Below, piece by piece: positions 35,037 to 44,053 of a stretch of DNA of 64,000 nucleotides. Numbering within the stretch: position 1 is the stretch's first letter; every line of letters begins with the position of its first letter. The DNA is taken from the NCBI GenBank assembly GCA_033439765.1, contig JAULSN010000004.1, positions 4,722,001 through 4,786,000 on the forward strand, given 5' to 3'. The notes beneath the pieces were generated by a model. The model searched no databases. It saw only the letters and a program-made list of their open reading frames with translations, and was not told the origin of the DNA. The stretch comes from Lasiosphaeria ovina. Its lineage: Eukaryota > Ascomycota > Sordariomycetes > Sordariales > Lasiosphaeriaceae. The position numbers were made by a program, and so were the translations under genes.

Positions 35037-35289
35037 TATAACAGCGGTCAATAGTAACTAGGAAAAGGATCGCTAATATAGCTATACTATAGTCTAAGGA
35101 TTCTATGGTGAAGAAGAAAGGAAGAAAATCTATAAAGGTGCGATTGTGGTCGCGGGGTAAGTATGGGCTAGGGCTCAGGGAGCACGGACCTCTGGGGCTT
35201 GCGGGAGGTCACGTGCGACTAATCCTAATCGGGGCTAGTAATGAGCTTAAATCCGTGGTGGGGCCTTGGCGCTGGTGCCGACCGTGACA
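35037..35289 (-). repeat. Gypsy-2 5' LTR
   Basis: 253 bp; starts TATAACAGCGG (original TGTGACAGCGG) and ends CCGTGACA, followed by CTCTT. Only 14 bp separate it from Copia-2. Confidence 0.9.
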
Positions 35290-36891
35290 CTCTTTACAGC
35301 TGCAAAACGCTACTCGGTACCCCGAAAAACACTTGAGCGGCGATTGAAGGGAATCCTCCCTCGAGCAGAGATAATCGCCAACTCTCGGAAACTGGATCCC
35401 CTCGAAGAGCAGGTCATCGTACGAAGGGTTCTTGACCTATACGAGTAAGGATTTTCGCCAGGATACGATATGGTAGGAGATATGGCCAACTTACTATACG
35501 AGACGCGTAGCGCGTTACGCGTCGGACCACGCTAGGCTTCGAACTTTGTACGACGATATTCAGAGCTCCGGACGCGTTAGTTACGTCCGTACGACTACTA
35601 GAGGGCCAAATACGAAGACCCAAAGATAATCGGCGCGTGGTTTGACCTTATTCGTAATATAATCGCGAAATATAGGATCCTCGAGTCGGATATCTAGAAC
35701 TTTGACGAGACTGGGTTTTTAATAGGCCAGATCTCGGCCACTCTTATTATTACCTCGTCCGAAGGCCGTAGGAGGGCTAAAAAGATCCAGCCTAGTAATC
35801 GGGAATGGGTCATAGTAATCCAGGCCGTATAGTCGGGTAGTGAGATTATCCCTCCGTATATAGTGGTTACGGGCAAAACCCACCTCGATAGTTAGTATCG
35901 CGATAGCCCTTTTCCGCCTAATTGGACGATCGATCTCTCAGATACTAGTTGGACTAATAACCGTATTAGTATTAATTAGATCAAGCACTTCGATAAGTAC
36001 TCTCGCGCTCGTACGATAGGTGGAAAGCGTCTCCTAATATTGGATAGGTATAAGAGCTACCACTTAGCTGAATTTGAGGATTTCTATAAAGAGAATAATA
36101 TCATAACTCTTTATATACCTCCGTACTTATCTTACCTACTCTAGCCACTTGATATTGGGTGTTTTAGTATATTAAAGCGGTCGTATAGTAAGGAAATCAA
36201 GAGGCTAATGAGTAACTATATTTACCATATTACCAAGCCCGACTTCTTTCTTACCTTCTATAATATATTCTGGATAATATTCTACCCCGAAAACGTATAA
36301 GGAGGTTTCTAAGGGGCAGGGCTTGTCCTATTCAACCCGGAGAGGGTGATTTCCCAGCTAGATATCAAGCCTCGTACGCCAATACCCACTGGCCCCGCCG
36401 GAGTCTCGTACGATAGTTGGGTCTCCAAAATACCACAAAATACCACGGAGGCTTCTTTTCAGACGATATATATTAAGGATCGTATTACCAGATATTAAGG
36501 TAGCTCTCCAACTCTAATTCTTAGGGCTCTTAACTAAATTACGAAGGGTACGATAAAGGTTATATATGAGGTGGTGTTAATAAAGGCACGCGTACGAGAG
36601 CTTGAGGAGGCAAATATAGCCTTAAGCAAACGTCGGAGGGCCAAGAAAAGTCGTATCCGGGTAGGAGGACCACTAAATATATAGGATACGATAGATATTC
36701 TAGCTCAAAAGGATACGGAGGCTCAGTTAGAGGAGGAAAAGCGGTCGGGGAGTGGTCGGACGAGAAGAAGTACAACTGGTCCACGACGCTGTAGTAACTG
36801 CGGCAATACCGGACACAATTCTCGTACGTGCCAAAAGGATGTAGAAATGGAGGAGGAATCGGATTCCGAGTAGTTTTAATTGATCATTTTC

Positions 36892-36982
36892 TTTATGGTG
36901 TTGGTATATCGTACGACAGTTCAATTAAGGTGGTGAGAGTGCGCGCTCGCTATACATGGCCACTCGCTATGCAATCACGTTA
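36892..36982 (-). repeat. Pogo right terminal inverted repeat
   Basis: 91 bp, inverse of 24528-24618, ends ATCACGTTA before the TA duplication. Confidence 0.9.
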
Positions 36983-36984
36983 TA

Positions 36985-37810
36985 CTATTATAATATTAGA
37001 ACTATAATAGGAGAAAGACTTATAGGAATAGGATAAAGGGCTATAGGAATAAGATAAAGGGCTATAGGAATAAGATAACGACTTATAGGAATAGGAGATA
37101 TACCTAATTCTATAGGACTTATAATAAAAAGGTTACTAGATTTAGGGCTTCCTTCTTTAATATTAGCTAGCCTTCTTTAAGGGTATTTTCCAGCTAAGTA
37201 ATATTATAGACTTATATAATAGTACTAGGTACTATAGGCTATTCCTTATATAGCTTAAATATACCGAAAGCGGGTTATTTAATAAGAGACTTTATCTCTT
37301 TACGTATAACTTTACTAAGAGAGCCTGCCTCGGCGATATAGTCGTTACTAATAACGGTTATTCCTTATAACTTAAGGGTATTACGGATAAAGGGATCTAG
37401 AAGAGCCTAAACGAGCTATTAAGTCTTAGAACTAGTATATTATAAGCCTTACTTAGTCTACTAATATAGAAAGGCTTGGAGGTTATATTTCTAAAGCTTT
37501 ACTATATACCTACGTAAGCGTTAATAGTTATTCTTACGTAACTATAACTAGATCTGAATAGTCTCCTATAAGATATCTTCTATAGGGTCTAGAGAGTCGT
37601 TTAATAGGCCGCCGTTATCTTAATTACCGTCTTTATCGTCTTCTTCTTATTATAAGGCTTCTATAGGGGCCTGAGAACTGGAGAACTCAGGGGTAATACC
37701 CAGGCTAGTAAGCTGTAAGCTCGAGTCATACATATGTAGGGGTAATGCCTAGCTGCCACCAAAAAGACCTAATTCATCGTTATCTCCCGAGCTAGATATA
37801 TTCTGCTAAT
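36985..37810 (-). pseudogene. RIP-decayed coding region of unknown family
   Basis: On the minus strand one frame runs about 800 bases with protein-like composition, interrupted by more than 20 stops, all TAA or TAG and never TGA. Readable pieces include SSGDNDELGLFGG, SLGITPEFSSS, NDSLDPIEDIL and GITVISNDYIAEAGSLSKVI. The expected original codons at the stops are CAA/CAG (Gln). I do not recognise the family. It lies between Pogo and the right-hand fold-back, so it could be an internal gene of the putative large element whose ends are at 3304 and 38135. Confidence 0.5.
37019..37103 (+). repeat. 21-bp tandem repeat
   Basis: About four units of a 21-bp sequence built on CTATAGGAATAAGATAAAG, with point changes. 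The unit length is a multiple of three, so it stays in frame with the decayed coding region (a heptad such as FILFL-stop-P in the minus frame). Confidence 0.7.
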
Positions 37811-37961
37811 AATATTAGTATCAAAATGATCAGAAAATTCCGCGTATTCCAACGGTACTAACCGGATGTTTTTGCAATCGCTTTTGCTATTATTATACAT
37901 ACGTAATTAATCGTAGGTTATAGGTTTGAAGATGCGCGTACGGTTCGATGCGCATTATGTA

Positions 37962-38122
37962 CTTAGACTAGTACCGTGGTTCTTTTTTCCGGGCGTTGTG
38001 ATTGGTTCAAATTTGTATTTGTGGGTCTATATGGGTCAATGTCCCCTAAAAATCTAAAAAATCGGGGCCGCAGGGCACCCACTGGGGCGCAGCCCCTCTT
38101 TGAGCCACGGTACTGGTCTGAG
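37962..38122. repeat. Fold-back (MITE-like) structure, right island border
   Basis: Arms at 37962-37982 and 38102-38122 are inverted copies: the outer arm reads CTCAGACCAGTACCGTGGC on the minus strand and the inner reads CTTAGACTAGTACCGTGGT, differing by C-to-T changes. The CTCAGACC start is shared with the left-border fold-back; the loops differ. Confidence 0.6.
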
Positions 38123-38135
38123 CTTGCTGAGATAA
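38115..38135 (-). repeat. 21-bp motif, inverted partner of 3304-3324
   Basis: Reads GGTCTGAGCTTGCTGAGAT on the + strand plus two A; inverse of the left-border motif with one mismatch. Confidence 0.6.
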
Positions 38136-38152
38136 GCTGGGTGGGGTGTTTG

Positions 38153-38385
38153 TGTTAGAATGACGCGCATATCAGTCAAGGAGCTCTGCAGCTCTGTGGC
38201 TCAGCCACACTGAGGCTGTGGCGGCACAGGGCCAGATATATAGTTCTATAGCGGCCTGCGGCCGCCCGCTCAGGGCAACAGATCTAATAGAACACACACA
38301 ACGAATCCATCACTTGAACCACCAGCTTACAGCGCACAGCGCGCATCCTGTTGATTCGAGTACCGGTACCCTAGTGATTCCAACA
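38153..38385. mobile_element. Solo LTR, 233 bp, separate family
   Basis: Starts TGTTAGAATGACG, ends GATTCCAACA, and is flanked by a perfect GTTTG duplication (38148-38152, 38386-38390). It is unlike the three Copia LTRs except for the TGTTRGAATGA start shared with Copia-3. CpA/TpG are retained, so it escaped RIP. Orientation cannot be set without an internal region. Confidence 0.85.
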
Positions 38386-39618
38386 GTTTGGTTGAAAGAA
38401 TGCGTTTTGTGTGTTTTCAAAAACCACATGCGACCCAGAGGTTCTTGGTCCACTCCTTCCTTCGACCGCAAAATCCCAAGAACGGTCCGAGTTTATCTAT
38501 CTTCCACTATTGCAGCGGAAAGACCCCGAATTGACACGATAATACTTCGAAGTTGCTATCTAGTCGCACTTGCCCATATAGTCCTAATGATACCACACTT
38601 TGTTACTTGAATGTCAGGGAGTAGCATCATGTCAATTTAGGGGGTTTCCGCGCATAGGGTCTTGTCCGGAACTTCCGGACCGGAAACTCCACCCCCAACT
38701 GACCGATTTAGCCAAAGCCTTGAACTGGACTTAATAATTAACACGCCCTGCACAGAGATGGTGTAACGGTGTGCCGTTACGCCAGCAGGCAAAACAGATA
38801 AGCACTCCAGGCGACAGCCACGATATGGTCGCAGCCCCCGCAACAGATGGTGGCTAGACCGGGTTTTATGGGCTGAAGATGAGGTCTATTATTATAGACA
38901 ACGCCTAGCAACTGTGGCCGGATGATTTCCTGTCACGCACTGTCATTTATTACTTTGTGAGAAAGGTAAATATCTCTTTCAAAGACCGCAGAGAGAAGTT
39001 CAGTTCAAGTTAGGAACATGTATTATTATTCAAACATGAAAGAGCACTGGTTCTTCGGCATGTTCTTTGACTCATACAAAATGCCATCAACCTCGAAGAT
39101 TCTGGTCAACAACCAACTCTCCCAACAACTCTTCATCAGGATAACTAATAGCTCCTAGGATTTTTTTAAAATTATAATTAACTAAAAATTCGTAACAACC
39201 AAAAGTCATAGCGCAAACACAACACCAACCAGACTCTAAAACAACTCTCCATGTCCCGATATCGTCCCCCGAAGCACCACTTTCCCGACTGCAACCAGCT
39301 CCGCATGAGCCAAGCTTGCCAAGCCATGTGCCGAGCCGAGTAGCCCAAGAGCCCCGACCCAATCCCGGCCACTATCCGGGATGCTGGGAAAAGTGGGGGC
39401 AGCGCCGAGCATCCGCAATTGGGCGGATATCAGGGGGACGAAGCTAAACCGAGTATGTGCAACATTTCCAATATTTCAGTGTCTTAGCCTCGAAAAGGAC
39501 CTTGCGGGCCTTGGCAAGGTCCTTTTAAAAAGCGCGTGGGCGCGCTGCCCCTCCTGACAATCTCCCAACGAACGCGACCTGCTCGCGCTGTCGAGTCAAC
39601 CAAGACACAGAGCGAACC
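38386..39618. other. Intergenic, no gene seen; upstream region of GH16 gene
   Basis: Mixed composition, moderately GC-rich after 39200. Small open frames on both strands have no recognised motif. Contains the hairpin at 39493-39526. Confidence 0.5.
39493..39526. repeat. 13-bp perfect inverted repeat upstream of GH16 gene
   Basis: AAAAGGACCTTGC, an 8-base loop, then GCAAGGTCCTTTT, about 93 bp before the GH16 start codon. It could be a transcript hairpin in the 5' UTR or a dyad binding site; nothing identifies a factor. Confidence 0.55.
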
Positions 39619-41198
39619 ATGGCCGCTGGATCAACAGTCTGGTCAGCGCCGGGACTCATGGCGCGCGCCGCAGCCCTCGCGGCTGTCTTGGTGTTTTGGC
39701 TGGCGAATCTTGCGAATGCGGCCGACTGCAACCCGACAAAACAGAGTAATGATCCCCCTGCCCGATCTCCATCTCTCTCGACTTAGAACCGTAGCTAACC
39801 ACCACCCTTTTCCCCAACCGACAGCATGCCCCGCGGTGCCAGCGCTGGGCACGACGGCGACAGGCGACTGGACGCAGTCCATCGACCACGGCCCGTTCGA
39901 ATTTGTCGCGGGCTTCCCGACGTTCGACGCGGGCACGGGGCTCGTCTTCACGCTGCGGAACGCGACCGCCTCGCCGACGATCCGCACCGCAAAGTACATC
40001 TTCTTCGGGCGCGTCGACGTCACGCTGCAGGCGGCGCCGGGCGTCGGCATCGCCACCTCGCTGACGCTACTATCCGACGACCTAGACGAGATCGACATGG
40101 TGCGCGCCCCTTTATCCCACAAATGAAAAACAAACAGCAGACTAACATTTGTCTCGGGGGACGCAGGAATGGCTCGGCGCATATGACAACCAGGTGCAGA
40201 GCAACTACTTCAGCAAAGGCGACGTGTCGGTGTACGACCGAGCCGCGACGCACAACGTGTCGTCGGGAGGCAGCTTGACGGCGAAAACGCACACGTACAG
40301 CATCGTGTGGAGCCGGGAGCAGATCGAGTGGCTGGTTGACGGGGCCGTCGTGCGCACGGTGCGGAACGACGGCAGCGGCAGCGGCAGCGGCTTCCCGCAG
40401 ACGCCGATGCGGGTGTCGCTGGGGGCGTGGGTGGCGGGGCGCCAGGAGCTGGGCGCGGGCACCGTCGAGTGGGCGGGCGGGCTCGCGGATTTCAGCAAGG
40501 GCCCGTTCAGCATGACGGTCAAGAGCTTCTCCATCGCCGACGACGCCACGGGCGCCGCCCAGTACAGCTACGCCGACACCAGCGGCACGTACCAGGGCAT
40601 CCGCGTCGAGGACGCTAGCGGCGCTCTCTTGTCAAGCTCTTCTTCGTCTTCCTCTTCGTCGAGCACCGCCGACCAGACAGGGTCGTCGTCGACGAGTCAG
40701 ACGGGAGCATCGACCAGATCGAGCAGCTCCTCAGCACCGACTAACGGCACATCATTGCCGGGCGAGGACGGAAGTGGAAGCGGCAGCGGAAGCGGGGAAG
40801 GCAGCGGTCTCGGCGCAGGTGCTATCGCCGGTATCGTGGTTGGCATTGTCGCAGCAGCCGTTATCATCGCCGGGCTTGCGTTTGTTGTGCTCCGGCGAAA
40901 GCGACTCGCCGGGGCGCCGGTGGCGGCAACCGATGACGTTAGCGGGAGACCCGAGCTCGGCGGCCAGGCGCTGGAGAAGCACGAGGGCAAGCCAGAGCTC
41001 GACGGGCAGCATGTGGGCGAGATGGACGGAGCGGATGTGCCGCATGAGCTCAACACGAGCCTGGCAGACAACGCCCCTGCGGCCGGCATGCCGCCACAAG
41101 AGCTGCCGCCGGGGACCATGGGCCACCAGGCACAGCCAGGATATGCGCCAGGCCACGGGGCCGAGGCGTACGAGCTCCCAGCCGACTGGACGAAGTGA
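39619..41198 (+). CDS. CRH-type GH16 cell-wall transglycosylase with transmembrane tail
   Basis: Three exons: 39619-39745, 39825-40099, 40167-41198 (477 codons; introns 79 and 67 bp, GT/AG). An in-frame Met at 39658 gives a cleaner signal peptide (ARAAALAAVLVFWLANLANA) and may be the true start (464 residues). The GH16 catalytic motif DEIDxE spans the second splice: LDEID-M-EWLG, with two Glu and the Asp present. Known of the family: Crh1/Crh2/Utr2 link chitin to beta-glucans in the fungal wall. After the domain come a Ser-rich stalk (11 consecutive Ser), a Gly/Ser repeat, a transmembrane helix (IAGIVVGIVAAAVIIAGLAF), a basic RRKR stop-transfer and a tail of about 100 residues. A GPI anchor would be more usual. 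Convergent with the RecQ gene, 229 bp apart. Confidence 0.9.
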
Positions 41199-41427
41199 AT
41201 TGTTCTTTGCAAATAAATTACAGCGTAATTACGTTAATATAATGGGATCATAGCAAGCTGCCCAGGTACTTCCATCAACCGGACTGCTCAGAACACAGTG
41301 GTGTGTTCCGGTGTCGTCGCCAAACAAGCTAAGTCTGGTATGAACAATGAAGCAAAGATCACAGTACTCCGTTGTCACCCAATACGCCAATACTCCCGAC
41401 ATCCGAGATCACAAAGTTGCGATAATC

Positions 41428-44053
41428 TCATGATTTGCGGTTAGCCGCATCGCACGCCTTTGTAAACTCTCTCAGAAGAGCCTAGACCAAAAACACGTTA
41501 GTAAGACCACTTCCCACCATACGACCGTTGACATGGGCAGCATGGCGACGTACCTCGAAATCGTGATGAGCCAGGGACCGGAAGGCAGACAATCGCATCA
41601 ACCCCAGCTGCGACAGTCGGGGGCTCGAGATGCCAAACGCGACGCGCGTCAGAAACCGCGGGTCGTCGCGCACATCCGTGGCTTTGAGCACGCCTTGGAT
41701 GGCCGCCGCCGTCGTACGGGTTATTGGCCGAGGGGGCGCCATGACCGGGACCCCAGTGAGGCAGAAGGTGCAGTGACCACACTTTGATTTGCCGTTGGGC
41801 AGCCCCATGCCAAAGTGCTGCGCCAGCGCCAGAGCAAAACATTTGCGCCCCGTGATCAGAGCCATGACCTCTCGACTCCGCTGGAGAGCGTCTTCCTCCC
41901 GTGTTTCCATGTCCGTGTACAACTTGTCGAGCACGGCGTCGATTTCTGCGTCAGTTTGGGGCAGCTTTTTCTGAATCAAATAGCGTTGCTCGATCCCAGC
42001 AACCTGCAATTTGATGTGCCCGGAGTCACTCAAGAAGTTGAGCTTCTTGACGATGTCCATACGTCCAAGGCCGGATGACCTGGCTACCGCGTTGACGTCG
42101 ATGTCGTGGTATTTGACCTTTTTCTTGGCGCCTGAGAAAATGGCCTTGGCTTCAGGGCTTGGGTCTTTCTTGATCACCGGGAAGTAGGACTTCATGGCCT
42201 CAAACTTGTACGAAGAATACTCCGGGGTAACAGCCCGGAACAGACCAAAATGGAGCTCCAGGGTGGCGTAGATGATAGCCAGCGGACTGGCGCCAATGTC
42301 AAACTCCCTGCCCTGTTTGTAGTGGCTCACCTTGAATGCTTGACCCACAGAGAAGTCACTGCCAATGTTGAATATGTCAACAAGAAGCCCTCTGAGAGAT
42401 TGGCGAGAGGGGAGGTCTCTGCGGGCGAAGACTTCGCGGAGGTAAAAGGCGCTGGGAGAGAGGTAGAACATGCAGCGACTCTTCAGGCCGTCTCTTCCCG
42501 CGCGGCCAATCTGCTGGCTATACTCCTCGATCGTGTTTGAGAGATCCCAATGCACGACGTTGCGTATGTCTGCCTTGTCGATACCCATGCCGAAAGCAAT
42601 TGTGGCGCAGACCTGAGGATCAAGTCAGTATGGTTGATGATAGCCAGCCAGGATCTGCCAGAAACCAGGGGCCCGGTTAACGACTTCACGTACAATTTGA
42701 ATCTTCGAGTCCATAAAATCGTCCTGGATTTTCTGTTTCACCTCCGTCTTCATGCCTGCATGAAAAGCTGCAGCATTAAAGCCTGCCTTTTGGAGAGCTT
42801 CCGCATGGTTCTCGGCCTGTTGCTGCAAAGCAACGTAGACTAGAGTCGGACCCGGATTGGCGCGCAGAAACTTGAATAACTCTGCGAACCTTAAATCGCA
42901 TTCCGTCTTCACTTTCCCAAACATGACGTCCAGGATGGACTCTGCGTCACTTGCCGAACCGGCAACTGTCTTGGCATTCAGCTCAAGACTATGATGTGTT
43001 AGCGGGGGATTCTAGAACAGCCAGCAATGCATCTTACTTCGGCCTGTATGGGGATGTCTGAAAGACACATGATGGGCTGATCTTGAACGCCTTGCAAACG
43101 TCCTGTGCAACTTTAGGCGTGGCAGTAGCCGTCAGACAGATGACGCGCTCAGCCTTGACTTCGTCAACAAAACGGGCCACTACCGAAGGTCAGCAGTACA
43201 CTGCGAATGAAAAGGCCAACGCTCTCAATTTACCTTTGAGATAGTCTGGCCTAAATGAGTGTCCCCACTGTTTGCTCACCATTAGTAATTTCGGGGGAGC
43301 ATTCTGACATTGGAAGTGAAACGTACCTCTGAAATGCAGTGAGCCTCGTCAACTGCCAGTAAGCGGATGCCGCCGGGAATGTTCTTCACACTCTCGATGA
43401 AACCCTCGTTGTTCAGCCTCTCGGGTGCGCAATACAAGATCCTGAGGAGGGACTTGCGCAGACTGTCATGGATCAATTTGACATCGTCCCATGACTTGGT
43501 CGAGTCGATGCTGTCGGCCGCTATCCCGCGCTTTCTGAGGGCATCAACTTGGTCCTTCATTAATGCAATTAGGGGCGACACGACAATAGTGACGCCCGCG
43601 TTTTCCGGTTCCCTCAGTCCCGAGGTTTCATCCAGCTCTGGGAACGCAATGGCTGGGATCTGCCAATGTTAGCAACAGTCGCTCTGATACAAACAAGTAA
43701 TGGAGGCACCATACTTGGTAACACAACGACTTTCCAGCGCCGGTCGGGAAGATCACGAGCGTGTTCTGCCCTGCAAGGATTTTCTGGATGGCCCCTGCCT
43801 GCTCGTGTCTGAATGCCTTGTAGCCAAACTTTTCAGACAGAAGACGTTCTGCAAGCGCAAGATGGGCTCTGTCTTGCGAATCGGGCGACTCGGCGTCTCT
43901 GGAGAGCTTGGTCCGTTTCGAAGGGTGCTCGAGCTGCTCGAGCTCCTCGAGATCGGCGTCGTCGACGCCGTCAAACGCGTCGTCGCCGAACTCGTCAGAG
44001 TCGTCAAATGCGTTGTCCCCAAACTCGTCGGGCTCATTCCCTTTCGCAGCCAT
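41428..44053 (-). CDS. RecQ-family ATP-dependent DNA helicase
   Basis: Seven exons on the minus strand: 44053-43715, 43659-43327, 43267-43234, 43179-43038, 42988-42694, 42612-41554, 41481-41428; total 2,256 bases, 751 residues, frame kept at every GT/AG junction. The N-terminus is acidic with repeated DEFGD.AFD. Helicase motifs: [13 protein letters not shown] (motif 0), FPTGAGKS (Walker A, about 102-109), [17 protein letters not shown] (motif II, DEAH at 217-220), LTATATP (III), FHAGM (IV), IAFGMGIDK (V), [10 protein letters not shown] (VI). A zinc-binding remnant, CGHCTFC, follows. Known role: 3'-5' unwinding in recombination and replication-fork repair. Shorter than Sgs1/BLM, so closer to small RecQ proteins. 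Intact; not related to the transposon-island helicase piece beyond the superfamily. Confidence 0.92.

Larger units (their letters stand above)
24706..35289 (-). mobile_element. Gypsy-2: LTR retrotransposon inside Pogo, 5' half missing
   Basis: LTRs of 253 bp at 24706-24958 and 35037-35289 with a perfect CTCTT duplication (24701-24705, 35290-35294). Pol is on the minus strand: integrase side to the left and RT at the right end of the left segment (27849). The right segment is only 14 bp (35023-35036) before the 5' LTR; gag, protease and the start of RT are gone, replaced by Copia-2. Heavy RIP. Confidence 0.9.
24629..36873 (+). pseudogene. Pogo transposase, two exon-like pieces separated by Gypsy-2
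   Basis: Piece 1 is 24629-24705 (MPAKRNEAQLQLALQAIGRD); piece 2 is 35295-36873. The junction KLTLFTAAKRYSVPRKTLER is seamless when Gypsy-2 and one CTCTT copy are removed, so the insertion hit the N-terminal helix-turn-helix (psq-like) domain at about codon 26. Piece 2 continues through a CENP-B-like domain and the DDE domain; traces include ETGF-like sequence near 35700, PPYLSYLL then PLDIGCFS near 36120-36170, and DPESV-like NPERVISQLD near 36340. A CCHC knuckle (CSNCGNTGHNSRTC) ends the protein near 36840. Stops are almost all TAG/TAA. Function lost. Confidence 0.88.
24528..36982 (+). mobile_element. Pogo/Fot1-type DNA transposon, split by Gypsy-2
   Basis: 91-bp inverted repeats at 24528-24618 and 36892-36982 differ at a few positions and are flanked by TA on both sides (24526-24527, 36983-36984), the target of Tc1/mariner/Pogo elements. 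It encodes one DDE transposase on the + strand. Without Gypsy-2 (24706-35289 and one TSD) it is about 1.9 kb, normal for Fot1-like elements. RIP stops are numerous beyond 35450. Confidence 0.92.

Noticed and set aside
35105..35287. 60-codon plus-strand frame
   Set aside because: Wholly inside the Gypsy-2 5' LTR; the other LTR copy has the same text.
38218..38610. 130-codon plus-strand frame
   Set aside because: Starts within the solo LTR at 38153-38385 without an ATG in good context; no domain.
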